Below, piece after piece: positions 9,259 through 19,073 of a DNA stretch of 64,000 nucleotides (positions are counted from its first letter, which is position 1; each line of letters opens with the position of its first letter). Source of the DNA: UBA10649 sp963700745 (lineage in GTDB: Bacteria; Actinomycetota; Actinomycetes; S36-B12); assembly GCA_963700745.1 (NCBI GenBank), contig CAVOYT010000001.1:62001-126000 (forward strand), given 5' to 3'. A program made the translations under genes and the position numbers. The notes beneath the pieces were generated by a model that saw nothing but the letters and a program-made list of their open reading frames with translations, made no database searches and was not told the DNA's origin.

Positions 9259-10111
9259 CTACAGCTGGGTGATCTCCACGGTGACCCCGAGCGCCTCGCT
9301 CTGGCCGCCGGCGTAGATGCCCTTGAGGGGTGGGACGTCGGCGTAGTCACGCCCGCGGGCGACGATCACGTGGGCCGAGCCCACCGATCGGTCGTTGGTC
9401 GGGTCGACCGCGCGCCAGCCGTCGTCCCAGTACTCCACCCAGGCGTGCGACTCCCCGGTGACCGTCTGGCCCGGGCGCGGACTCCTCGGTGTGGAGGTAT
9501 CCGCTGACGTAGCGGGCGGGGATGCGGGAGGCGCGCAGGAGCGCCAGCGTGGTGTGCGTGAAGTCCTGGCAGACCCCGTGCCGCGACTCCCACGCCTGTG
9601 CCGCCGTGGTGCTCACGTCGGTGATCCCCGGCGTGTAGGTGATCCGGTCGCGCACCGCGGCGACCGCCATGACGGCGGCGTCGTACGGAGTCTCGGCTCG
9701 GCGCATCTCCTCGACGATGGCCGATCGCAAGGGGTCCACGGAGGGGTCGTCGACGTAGCCGGTCGGTACCAGGAACTCGGCGAACCGGTCCTGCAGAAGG
9801 GGTTCGAGGACCACCGACCAGAACGTGCCCGCGGTGCGTGGGGCACTGACGGCCGTGTCCACCGTGCTCGTGGCGACGATCTCGAGGAGTCGGTGGGGGA
9901 CGTGCACGTCGAAGGCCTCGACGAGGGCGCCCCAGTAGTCCCCGTACGACTGAACGGCGGCGGCCGGCCGCACGTCCAGCGAGTGGTTCAGGAGCATCTG
10001 GCCCTTCTCGGTCAAGGGCGTCATGCGGACCTCGTTGAACGAGGCCTCGACCACCTCGGCGTACCGGAAACCGGTGCGATGGACGATCTGCAGTCGCCTC
10101 CCAGTCGCCAT
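9259..10111 (-). CDS. transglutaminase-like cysteine protease family protein, split by a one-base shift
   Basis: Begins MATGRRLQIVHRTGFRY, typical of the bacterial transglutaminase N-terminal beta domain. The transglutaminase core follows with the Cys region SRHGVCQDFTH, the YVSGYLH segment and, after a frame change at 9467-9471 (one extra base beside a G/C run), the His/Asp part GESHAWVEYW and AVDPTNDR. It ends near GVTVEITQL at 9259, about 283 residues. The start codon overlaps the stop of the alpha-E gene (TGATG). Third gene of the conserved ATP-grasp / alpha-E / transglutaminase operon. The catalytic triad Cys-His-Asp is present once the frame is joined. Confidence 0.88.
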
Positions 10112-11016
10112 CAGTGGCTCCACACGACGGTGCCGTGCTGGCGGAAGAAGGCCCGGTTGACCTCGTCCGACGCGTGGACGGCGGCCTGACGGCAGTAGGA
10201 GATGAACTGCTCGACGTTCTCCGGCGAGGGAACGCGGGCGTACTCCAGCTCGGAGCGCAGCATGCCGACCTCGCGCAGCAGCGGCCCGCTGTCGCTGACG
10301 CCCAGTCGTTGCAGGGCACGAACGGCTGCTTCGGCATCTGAGGCGCAGCACAGCATCGAACGCGGGAAGGTGGGGTCGAGGACGAGGAAGCGGCGCACCT
10401 CGATCGTGTTCATCGGTCGTCCGGTGCGCATGTAGGGGGAGAGGGCGCCGGCTGAGCGGAGAGCGGCGGCGGGTCCTGACGCGGGCCACATCTCCCCCAG
10501 TCGGATGCTGAGCAGTCGTCCCACCATGTCGATGCGCTCGAGTTCGCGGCCCAGCACCATGAACTGGTACGACTCGTCACGCGGCATCGTCCAGTCGACG
10601 ATCCCGTTCACGACCAGTAGGCGCTCGAGCACCCGGTGCAGTGCCACCCCGGGGCTGGCGGTGAAGGCCATGCCACGTGACAGCGCCAGGTGGGCGGCGT
10701 TGAGTGCCTCGAACGTGTCCTGCGACAGCGAATCACGAACGGCCCGTGCGTTGGTGCGGGCGGCGGCAACCGCGCCGGCGATCGTCGCCGCGTCGTCCTC
10801 GGTGCCGACGACGACGCGCACCAGGTCGTGGCCGTTCGTCGCCGCGTCGGTGGGCATCGTCAGTGCCTTGAGGAGCATGGCGCACGCGTAGTCGTCGGGA
10901 ACTGATCGGTCCTCGACCATGAGCTGGTGGTGCTCCGACAGGAGGCGGGCCGTCGCCTCAGCTCGCTCGACATAGCGTCCCAGCCAGAAGAACGACTCCG
11001 CGATGCGGCTCAGCAT
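10111..11016 (-). CDS. alpha-E domain protein (DUF403)
   Basis: 301 residues beginning MLSRIAESFFWLGRYVERAE, the hallmark of the alpha-E (DUF403) family; all-helical and intact. Its start overlaps the end of the ATP-grasp gene and its end overlaps the transglutaminase start, so the three are translationally coupled. From memory the same three-gene set is Rv2411c-Rv2410c-Rv2409c in M. tuberculosis. Proteins of this family co-occur with circularly permuted ATP-grasp ligases and transglutaminases and are thought to belong to a peptide-synthesis or protein-modification system, but the biochemical role is unsettled. Confidence 0.92.
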   Translation of the reverse strand: MLSRIAESFFWLGRYVERAEATARLLSEHHQLMVEDRSVPDDYACAMLLKALTMPTDAATNGHDLVRVVVGTEDDAATIAGAVAAARTNARAVRDSLSQDTFEALNAAHLALSRGMAFTASPGVALHRVLERLLVVNGIVDWTMPRDESYQFMVLGRELERIDMVGRLLSIRLGEMWPASGPAAALRSAGALSPYMRTGRPMNTIEVRRFLVLDPTFPRSMLCCASDAEAAVRALQRLGVSDSGPLLREVGMLRSELEYARVPSPENVEQFISYCRQAAVHASDEVNRAFFRQHGTVVWSH

Positions 11017-12615
11017 GGCGACCCGCCCGTCGTGCCCTGCTGCTGCTGACGCTCCTGCTGGATCAGGCGTTCGTCGTGGCCGGTGGGCGCGTTGTGCCGG
11101 CGGGCGACCTCGGGCGAAGGGTCCATCGGAGCCACCGGCAGGGCCTCGTCGCGGATCGGCCCGAAGGTCTGGGTCGTCGTGCCGTCATCGATGACCCAGG
11201 TGTCCTTCGATCCGCCGCCCTGGCTGGAGTTGACCACGAGGCTGCCCTCGGGCAGGGCCACACGGCTCAGCCCGCCGGGAAGGACGAAGACGTTCTTGCC
11301 GTCGTTGACGGCGAAGGGTCGCAGGTCGACGTGGCGGGAGGCGACCTTGCCGTTCTCCACGACCGTCGGGCAGGTGGAGAACGTGACCACCGGCTGGGCG
11401 ATCCAGCCGCGAGGGTTGGCGACGATGTCTGCTGCCGCCTGGGCCAGCTGCTCGTCCGAGGCGGATGGCCCCATGACGAGCCCGTAGCCCCCCGAGGCGT
11501 CGCTGGGCTTGACCACCATGCGATCGAGTCGGGCGAGGACCCACTCCCGCTGCTCGGGGTCCGAGAGGTCGTAGGTGTCGACGTTGGGCAGGATCGGCTC
11601 CTCGCCCAGGTAGTGCCGGATCAGGGCCGGTACGTAGGGATACACGGCCTTGTCGTCGGCAACCCCGTTGCCGATGGCGTTGGCGATGGTCACGCGTCCG
11701 GCTCGTGGCGGCGTTCACGATCCCGGGGATGCCCAGGACGCTGTCGGCGCGCAGGTGCACCGGGTCGAGGAAGTCGTCGTCGATGCGACGGTAGATCACG
11801 TGGACCGGCTCCGGCCCCGACGTCGTGCGCATCCATACGTTGTTGTCGCGGCAGTAGAGGTCGCGGCCCTCGACCAGCTCGACGCCCATGTGCCGGGCCA
11901 GGAAGGCGTGCTCGTAGTGCGCGGAGTTGTGCACGCCGGGGGTCAGGACGACGACCGTCGGGTCGCGGACCTCGGGTGGCGCCGCGGCGACGAGGGCCTC
12001 GAGCAGTCGCTCGGGATACTCGTTGACCGAGCGCACGCGGTGATGGGTGAAGACCTCCGGAAGCACGTGGGCGAGCGTGCGGCGGTTCTCGATCACGTAG
12101 GAGACGCCGCTGGGGTTTCGGAGGTTGTCCTCCAGCACCCGAAACTCGCCCGCCTCGTCGCGGATGAGGTCGATGCCGGAGACATGGATCCGCACGTTGT
12201 TCGGGGTCTGGATGCTCCACGCCTGCCGGTGGAAGTGCGTGGACGAGGTGACCAGGCTCCTGGGAATGAGGCCCGCACTGAGGACGTCGCCGGGACCGTA
12301 GATGTCGGCCAGGAACGCCTCGAGGGCGTGCAGGCGCTGGATCACCCCGGCCTCGATGTGCGTCCACTCCTCGCTGGTGAGCAGGCGGGGCACGAGGTCC
12401 ATGGGCAGCGGCCGCTCGCGCTCGCCCAGGGTGAAGGTGATGCCGTGGCGATCGAGGTACGCGTCCCGCTGGCGGGCCCGCTCCGATAGTCCGTCGGCCC
12501 CGAGGGAGGTGAGCGTCGCGAACATGTCGGCGTGAACTGGGCGGGGCTGGCCGTCCGGCAGCAGCATCTCGTCGAACGGGGTCACCCGCGTCCCCTCGAC
12601 GGTCTCGCTCGCCAT
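11010..12615 (-). CDS. circularly permuted ATP-grasp family protein (DUF404/DUF407), split by a one-base shift
   Basis: Starts MASETVEGTRVTPFDEML at 12615. The N-terminal half contains the IHVSGIDLIRD and LEDNLRNPSG blocks with acidic metal-binding residues; the second half, in another frame from about 11705, begins RAGRVTIANAIGNGVADDK and holds VVKPSDASGGYGLVMG, the ATP-binding loop of the family. Total about 535 residues. These enzymes are predicted ATP-dependent carboxylate-amine/thiol ligases. First gene of the operon with alpha-E and transglutaminase. One extra base near 11705 explains the break. The upstream 227 bp shared with pntA should carry divergent promoters. Confidence 0.88.
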
Positions 12616-12842
12616 GGCACCCCTTTCGGCTCCGGGCACGCTTGTGCTAGCCAACTGTGACGTACCGCACCCTAGACAGGCCGTGTTTCGAGCGCATTGC
12701 GCACGAGAATGACGGCAGGCGTCGACTGGGCAGGCATCCACAGGAGCCGGACCCCTAGGCTGACCGACGCGAGGCGCAGACCGGACACGTTCGGCCGCGG
12801 CGCCTCGCACGCCAGGTGGCTACCCCACGTTTGGAGAATGCG

Positions 12843-14374
12843 TTGCAAATCGGAGTCCCTCGTGAATCCCGTCCGGGCGAGACGCGGGTGGCCGCGACCC
12901 CGAAGACGGTGGAGCAGCTGATCGGGCTCGGCTACGACGTCCTGATCGAGACCGACGCCGGCGCGGCGTCGGCCTTCACTGACGACGCCTACCGGGCGGC
13001 CGGCGCCACCATCGGATCCGCCCCGGAGGCCTGGGGCGCGGAGATCGTCTTCCACGTCAACGCCCCATCCGACGAGGAGATCGCCCTCCTGAGCGACGGC
13101 GCGACGCTGATCTCCCTGATCAGCCCCGCGCTGTCGCCGGAGCTGGTGGACAAGCTGGCCGCTCGGGACGTGACGGCGATGGCCATGGACGCCGTGCCGC
13201 GCATCTCCCGGGCTCAGTCGCTCGACGTGCTCAGCTCGATGGCCAACATCGCGGGCTACCGGGCGGTGATCGAGGCGGCCAACGTCTTCGGGCGCTTCTT
13301 CACCGGGCAGGTCACGGCAGCGGGCAAGGTGCCCCCGGCCAAGGTCCTGGTGGCCGGGGTCGGCGTGGCCGGCCTTGCCGCGATCGGAACGGCGAGTTCC
13401 CTCGGGGCGATCGTGCGGGCCACGGATCCTCGGCCGGAGGTGGCCGACCAGGTGAAGTCGCTGGGCGGGGAGTACCTGGCCATCGAGTCGCCCGAGGTCG
13501 AGGTCAGCGCCACGGGGTACGCCAAGGAGATGGGCGAGGACTACAAGGCGCGCGAGACGCAGATGTATGCCGAGCAGGCCAAGGACGTCGACATCGTCAT
13601 CACGACGGCGCTGATTCCCGGTCGCCCGGCCCCGCGGCTGCTCACCGCGGAGATGGTCGCGCACGATGAAGGCCGGCTCGGTGATCGTCGACATGGCCGC
13701 CGCCAACGGCGGCAACGTGGAGGGGTCGCAGCCAGGCGAGGTCGTCGTCACGGACAACGGCGTCACCATCATCGGCTACACCGACCTCGCGGGCCGGCTG
13801 CCGGCTCAGGCATCGCAGCTCTTCGGCACGAACCTGGTGAACCTGATGAAGCTGATGACGCCCGCCAAGGACGGCGTGCTCGTCCTGGACTGGGAGGACG
13901 TCGTGCAGCGCTCGATGACGGTGGCCCGACATCGGGAGAAAACGTGGCCTCCACCGGCGGTCCAGGTGTCAGCAGCACCCGCGGCGCCGAAGGCCGCTCG
14001 CGATCGCGGTCAAGACGGAGAAGAAGGGCACGCCGCCGGGACGCAAGTACGCGATCACCGCCATCGGCGCCGCCCTGCTGTTCCTGATCACCGCCGCGGC
14101 CCCTGCGGAGCTGACCGGCAACATCACGGTCTTCGTGCTGGCGATCGTCATCGGCTACTACGTCATCGGGCACGTGCACCACGCGCTGCACACCCCGCTG
14201 ATGTCGATCACGAACGCCATCTCCGGCATCATCATCGTCGGCGCCCTGCTGCAGATCGGCAAGGGTGACACCGTCGTCACGGCGCTGGCCTTCGTCGCGA
14301 CGCTGCTCGCGAGCATCAACATCTTCGGTGGCTTCGCCGTCACCCGCCGCATGCTGGGGATGTTCCAGCGATGA
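12843..14374 (+). CDS. pntA: NAD(P) transhydrogenase subunit alpha, fused form, with two frame breaks
   Basis: TTG at 12843 is chosen because a GGAG site lies just upstream and homologues begin MQIGVPRES; an in-frame GTG at 12816 is possible. The NAD-binding domain (VPPAKVLVAGVGVAGLAAIGTA) is followed by the domain-I end AGRLPAQASQLFGTN, then in a third frame by membrane helices (AITAIGAALLFLITAAAPAE through GGFAVTRRMLGMFQR). Breaks are near 13664 (extra base before MKAGSVIVDM) and about 13995. The joined length is about 510 residues, as in fused E. coli-type PntA. With PntB it couples proton re-entry to hydride transfer from NADH to NADP+. Confidence 0.88.
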
Positions 14375-15796
14375 CCATGGACTCGGTCGCGATCGCGGCA
14401 TATCTCGTAGCGGCACTTCTGTTCATCATGAGCCTCGCCGGGCTCTCCAAGCACGAGACGGCGAAGCAGGGCATCTGGTTCGGCATCTGGGGCATGGCGA
14501 TCGCGCTGGTGGCGACGATCGGCCTGGCGGTCACTGGCGGCGAGGGCCACGAGTCGATCACCACCATCGGGAGCGGTCCTCATGGCGGTCGCCATCGTCG
14601 TCGGCGCCGTCATCGGCCTGTGGCGCGCCCGTGTCGTGCAGATGACCGGCATGCCCGAGCTCATCGCCCTGCTGCACAGCTTCGTCGGCCTTGCGGCCGT
14701 GCTCGTGGGCTGGGCGGCGTACTACACGGTCGAGGCCGTCGGGGACGCGCAGACGGAGGTCAGCCCGGACCTGCTGGGCATCCACCACGGCGAGGTGGTC
14801 GTCGGCGTGTTCATCGGCGCCGTGACGTTCACCGGCTCGATCGTCGCGTTCCTCAAGCTGTCGGCTCGGATGAACTCCAAGCCGATGGTCCTGCCGGGCA
14901 AGAACGCCCTCAACATCGGCGCTCTGGTGGTGTTCGGCGCGCTGACCGTGTGGTTCGTGATCACGCCCAACCTGGGCATCCTGATCGCGGTCACGGTGGT
15001 GGCGCTGCTGCTCGGCTGGCACCTGGTGGCGTCCATCGGCGGCGGTGACATGCCGGTCGTCGTGTCGATGCTCAACAGCTACTCCGGCTGGGCGGCGGCG
15101 GCCTCCGGCTTCCTGCTCAACAACAACCTGCTGATCGTCACGGGCGCGCTGGTCGGCTCGTCCGGTGCCTACCTGAGCTACATCATGTGCGAGGCGATGA
15201 ACCGCTCGTTCATCTCGGTGATCGCCGGCGGATTCGGCATCGAGGCACCCACCTCGGGCGACACGGACTACGGCGAGCACCACGAGATCACCGCCGAGGA
15301 GACTGCCGAGCTGCTCAGCGAGGCGTCCTCGGTGATCATCACGCCCGGCTACGGAATGGCCGTCGCGCAGGCGCAGTACCCCGTGGCCGAACTCACTCGG
15401 CAGCTTCGCGAGAAGGGGGTCAACGTCCGCTTCGGGATCCATCCGGTCGCCGGACGACTGCCTGGCCACATGAACGTCCTGCTCGCCGAGGCGAAGGTGC
15501 CCTACGACATCGTGCTGGAGATGGACGAGCTCAACGACGACTTCCCCGACACGGACGTCGTGCTGGTCATCGGTGCGAACGACACCGTCAATCCCGCGGC
15601 CGAGGACGATCCGACCTCACCGATCGCCGGGATGCCCGTGCTGCGGGTGTGGGAGGCCAAGGACGTCATCGTCTTCAAGCGGTCGATGGCGGTGGGCTAC
15701 GCCGGGGTGCAGAACCCGCTGTTCTTCCGTGACAACACCTCGATGCTGTTCGGCGACGCCAAGGACCGGGTGGAGGACATCCTCCGGGCGATGTAG
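14371..15796 (+). CDS. pntB: NAD(P) transhydrogenase subunit beta, one frame break
   Basis: ATG overlaps the pntA stop by four bases. N-terminal helices (VAIAAYLVAALLFIMSLAGL) continue after a one-base shift at 14578-14579 (CC where C restores GLMAVAIVVG) into the rest of the nine-helix membrane domain and the C-terminal NADP(H)-binding domain III with GYGMAVAQAQYPVAEL and the KRSMAVGYAGVQNPLF loop. About 474 residues, the usual size. Together with PntA it forms the proton-translocating transhydrogenase. The 3' end runs into a short tandem repeat. Confidence 0.9.
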
Positions 15797-15819
15797 GTCG
15801 AGGTAGGTCGATGTAGGTC
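15790..15819. repeat. three tandem 10-bp units at the pntB stop codon
   Basis: Units gatgtaggtc, gaggtaggtc and gatgtaggtc lie head to tail. The first overlaps the last Met codon and stop (ATG TAG) of pntB. Probably replication slippage; no function seen. Confidence 0.7.
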
Positions 15820-15832
15820 CTCGTGCGTGGAG

Positions 15833-16475
15833 CTACTCGGCGACGCCGTAGAGGCGGTCGCCGGCGTCACCGAGTCCGGGCACGATGTAGCCCTTCTCGT
15901 TCAGCCGCTCGTCGAGGGCCGCCGTGACCACGGTGACCTCGGCATCGCGTCCCGGCGAACGCCTCCTCCATGTGCGTGAGGCCCTCCGGCGCGGCGAGCA
16001 GGCAGATGGCCGTCACGTCGCTGGCACCTCGCTCGAGCAGCAGATTGATGGCGGCCACCAAGGTGCCGCCGGTGGCCAGCATCGGATCCAGGACGAAGAC
16101 CTGACGGTGGTTCAGGTCGTGCGGAAGCCGGTCGGCGTAGGTCGTGGCGAGCAGCGACGTCTCGTCTCGCACCATTCCCAGGAAGCCGACCTCGGCTGTG
16201 GGCATCAGTTTCATCATCCCGTTCAGCATTCCCAGGCCGGCCCTCAGGATCGGGACCACGATCGGCTTCGGCTCAGCCATCTCCACACCGGTGGTCTGTG
16301 CTACGGGTGTCTGGATCGTGACCGGCTGGACCTGGAGGGCACGCGTGGCCTCGTAGGCGAGGAGGGTCACGAGTTCCTCCGCCAGGAGGCGGAAGGTCGC
16401 CGACGACGTGTCCTCACGCCGCAACCGGGTGAGCTTGTGGGCGACGAGGGGATGATCGATGACCAGGGTGCGCAT
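15833..16475 (-). CDS. upp: uracil phosphoribosyltransferase, one frame break near the 3' end
   Basis: MRTLVIDHPLVAHKLTRLR at the N-terminus, PILRAGLGMLNGM, VFVLDPMLATGGTL (the PRPP loop) and LAAPEGL identify Upp, which makes UMP from uracil and PRPP in pyrimidine salvage. Near 15950 one extra base shifts the frame; corrected, the protein reads on through a ...NEKGYIVPGLGDAGDRLYG-type C-terminus to the TAG at 15833, giving the normal length of about 213 residues. Converges with pntB. Confidence 0.92.
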
Positions 16476-16533
16476 GCTGCCGAGAGTAGTGGTCTGGCCT
16501 CCCTCAAGGCGCGCCGCGTGACACGATGCGTCC

Positions 16534-17025
16534 GTGAGCGCTGAGGAGGTGACGGCCGAGGTCGTGGACTTCGCCGTCGCGGCCTACCGGGAGGAGGGCC
16601 GGTGGACCGTCGTCTCCCTGCCGCCGGTGGCGGTGGTGACCGCGGAGGGATTCGTCGGATCCCTGGGGCAGCTCCCTGGTGAAGGCGGTGTCTTCGGCAT
16701 CGTGAGCATTGCCGACGAGTTCTTCATGCTCGCCCACACGGTGCGCGGTGGCGTCCGGCTCATGATCAGTGACGCGGCAGCCCTTCTCGATTGGTCGATC
16801 GCGCAGGAGGCCGCGGAGATGATCGGCCTGGAGTGGGAGGAGGACGACATCGAGGAGTTCGAGGCGGCCGGCGACGTCGGCCTCTGCGCGGACTTCGGGC
16901 TCGACGCGGCCGAACTGATCATGATCTGCCAGGACGAGGAGCTCTACCCCGACGAGCAGGTGCGGGCGATCGCGAAGCGACTTGGATTCGCGCAGGAGCT
17001 CTCGGCGGCGTTGCGCGGCCGATGA
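16534..17025 (+). CDS. tRNA adenosine deaminase-associated protein
   Basis: 163 residues, GTG start. The acidic protein (EEDDIEEFEAAGD region near residues 108-120, and an ICQDEELYPDEQV block) belongs to the actinobacterial family found next to tadA and named for that. Its stop overlaps the tadA start by ATGA, so the two are translationally coupled. Mechanism unknown; a role helping TadA or wobble-position tRNA editing is inferred only from position. Confidence 0.85.
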   Translation: MSAEEVTAEVVDFAVAAYREEGRWTVVSLPPVAVVTAEGFVGSLGQLPGEGGVFGIVSIADEFFMLAHTVRGGVRLMISDAAALLDWSIAQEAAEMIGLEWEEDDIEEFEAAGDVGLCADFGLDAAELIMICQDEELYPDEQVRAIAKRLGFAQELSAALRGR

Positions 17026-17498
17026 CCGCCGCTGCTGACAAGGCCGCCATGGAGGCCGCCCTGGGCGAGGCCCGCGCGGCCGGAGCGGCCGGCGAGATTC
17101 CGATCGGCGCGGTCGTTCTCGACCGTGATGGCCGGATCCTTGCCCGCGGTCGCAACTGCCGCGAAGCACTGGCCGACCCGACGGCCCACGCGGAGATCGT
17201 CGCGCTGAGGGCGGCGGGAGAGGCGCTGGGGGGCTGGCGACTCAGCGGCTGCACCCTCGTTGTGTCACTTGAGCCGTGCCCGATGTGCGCCGGGGCCGCC
17301 GTGATGGCCCGGATCGACCGAATGGTCTTCGGGGCCTGGAACGAGGAGTACGGCGCGGCGGGATCGCGCTGGGATCTGGTCCGAGATCGGCGACTCAACC
17401 ATCGTGTCGAGGTGATAGGCGGCGTCTTGGCCGACGAATGTGGTGCGATGGTGCGTGAGTTCATGGTGTCCCAGCGGCCAGGACCGGAGGTGCAATGA
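17022..17498 (+). CDS. tadA: tRNA-specific adenosine deaminase TadA
   Basis: 158 residues with the cytidine/deoxycytidylate deaminase zinc site: HAE (with the proton-shuttling Glu, about residue 50) and PCPMCAGA (about residue 86). TadA converts A34 to inosine in tRNA-Arg(ACG), allowing decoding of CGU/CGC/CGA. The ATG overlaps the upstream partner gene and the 3' end overlaps the next gene by four bases. Intact and of usual length. Confidence 0.93.
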   Translation: MTAAADKAAMEAALGEARAAGAAGEIPIGAVVLDRDGRILARGRNCREALADPTAHAEIVALRAAGEALGGWRLSGCTLVVSLEPCPMCAGAAVMARIDRMVFGAWNEEYGAAGSRWDLVRDRRLNHRVEVIGGVLADECGAMVREFMVSQRPGPEVQ

Positions 17499-18214
17499 CG
17501 TCGATGCGCGAGAGCCCGATCCGGCGGCAGAAGCCGACGCGGCCTCGATGGCTGCTGATCGTGCTCATCGTCGTCGGGGTCCTGGTGGTCGTCGGCGTCG
17601 GCTACGGCCTGCTGAGCCTCGTCCGCGGGTCCGGCGATCCGGAGGCCAGCGAGGAGCCGGTCTCGCTCCCCAGCCCGTGCGTCACCACGATGGTGACCCC
17701 GGCCGAGGTGCTCCCCAAGCCGGCCAAGGTCACCGTGAACGTCTACAACGCGACGGAGACCTCGGGCCTGGCCCGCAAGACGGCGAACGCGATCGAGAAG
17801 CGCGGATTCAAGATCGGTGACGTCGCCAACGACCCGGTCGGCAAGCCCATCACTGGCGTGGGCCAGCTCCGATACGGGCCCAAGGGCGCCGAGGAGGCCC
17901 AGCTCGTCCTCCTGTACGTCCCGGGCGCGGAGTTGGTGGAGCTGGATCGCAAGGGACGAAAGGTGGATCTCGCGGTCGGGGACGCCTTCACGGGACTGGC
18001 CCCCCAGCCCGAGGTGGACGCTGCGCTGACCCAGCCCTCGCCGGTGGCATCCGGCCCCGGGTGTCCGGCCAGCTGCGTCCCCGAGCCCGGCGCCCTGAGC
18101 AGACGGCCTTTCGGGCGAATCGGCTGCGCGATGGACCGCGGGGGGTGGAATATCTTTGGACACGCCCACCACGTTGCGGAGTTGCCATGCCTGAGGACCA
18201 CCAGACCGACATGA
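17495..18214 (+). CDS. LytR C-terminal-domain membrane protein
   Basis: An N-terminal basic stretch and one transmembrane helix (about residues 20-43) are followed by a LytR_C domain (VTVNVYNATETSGLARKTA ... GFKIGDVANDP), an extracytoplasmic module common in actinobacterial cell-envelope proteins. The frame as given runs on to 18214 and overlaps the next gene by 28 bases. A one-base shift near 18060 would instead end the protein at the TGA at 18096-18098 with a Pro/Ser-rich tail, which looks more natural. The start overlaps tadA by ATGA. Confidence 0.8.
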   Translation: MTSMRESPIRRQKPTRPRWLLIVLIVVGVLVVVGVGYGLLSLVRGSGDPEASEEPVSLPSPCVTTMVTPAEVLPKPAKVTVNVYNATETSGLARKTANAIEKRGFKIGDVANDPVGKPITGVGQLRYGPKGAEEAQLVLLYVPGAELVELDRKGRKVDLAVGDAFTGLAPQPEVDAALTQPSPVASGPGCPASCVPEPGALSRRPFGRIGCAMDRGGWNIFGHAHHVAELPCLRTTRPT

Positions 18215-18840
18215 CCGAGATGTTCGCGATCCACGACTGCCTGCGGCACGAGTTCGCCAGGCTGCCGCTGACCGTCAAGGCGGCGGCGGACGGAGATGCG
18301 AATCGCGCCGGCGTGGTCGGAGGGCACGTGCTGATGATGACGTCGATGCTGCACGCCCATCACGAGGGCGAGGATCTGCTGGTGTGGCCGCTTCTGGAGG
18401 AGCGATCGCCGGAGAGCGCCGCGCTGGTCGAGCAGATGGTCAGCCAGCACGAGGACATGGTGTCGCTGATGGACACGGCTCGGGAGCAGGCAGCCGCGTG
18501 GATAGCCAGTCCCGGGGTGCAGGAACGCGCCGCCCTTCATACGACGCTCATCGCCTTGGAGAAGGTCCTGCTTCACCATCTGGCGGTGGAGGAGCAGGAG
18601 GTCGTGCCGCTGATCTCGCGCGATCTCACTCAGGAGGAGTACGCGGCTGTCGGCGCCCATTCGCGTGCCTCGATGACGCCCGAGGAGCTGGCCGTGGGAC
18701 TCGGGTTCATCCTGCAGGACACCTCGGCGGAGCGCGGGGAGGCGATCCTGGCGGGAATGCCGCCCGAGGGGCGGGCCGCGTTCGAGCAGTTCGGCCGTCC
18801 GGCATTCGAGGCGTACGCGGCGCGGCTGGCGGACTACTAG
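18187..18840 (+). CDS. hemerythrin HHE domain protein
   Basis: 217 residues, largely helical, with histidines and acidic residues spaced as in two hemerythrin cation-binding modules: HDCLRHEF near residue 17, HAHHEGEDLLVWP near residue 58, HEDM near residue 88 and HHLAVEEQEVVPLI near residue 125. Such proteins bind a di-iron centre and can sense or detoxify O2, NO or peroxide; which applies here is unknown. A 5' leader with AGTTGCC just before the ATG gives only a weak ribosome site. Confidence 0.85.
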   Translation: MPEDHQTDMTEMFAIHDCLRHEFARLPLTVKAAADGDANRAGVVGGHVLMMTSMLHAHHEGEDLLVWPLLEERSPESAALVEQMVSQHEDMVSLMDTAREQAAAWIASPGVQERAALHTTLIALEKVLLHHLAVEEQEVVPLISRDLTQEEYAAVGAHSRASMTPEELAVGLGFILQDTSAERGEAILAGMPPEGRAAFEQFGRPAFEAYAARLADY

Positions 18841-19073
18841 GCCGCGGACGCCGCACCGTTCGCGGCCGAAGGACGAAGAGGATTTCGTCAGATCGGGGTA
18901 GGCGTGCGATACTCGTCGTGACAGCACCGCCCACGGCGAGTGCGTCATCAGCTCCAGCCGGAGCGAACCCAGCGGGTTCTGACACAAGCGTTCATCGCCC
19001 GCATGCGTGAGGAACGTCTTCGCGTGCGAGGCTCCGCCACCGCGGACCCGACATCCCTGACTTGAGGATCTTC
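18841..19073 (+). promoter_or_regulatory. 233-bp leader/promoter region of the DEAD-box helicase
   Basis: No gene is seen here. A GATACT -10-like hexamer lies at about 18908, which would give a 5' UTR of roughly 150 bases, long enough to be structured as in cold-shock helicase leaders. This is only suggestive; no known riboswitch motif was recognised. Confidence 0.3.
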
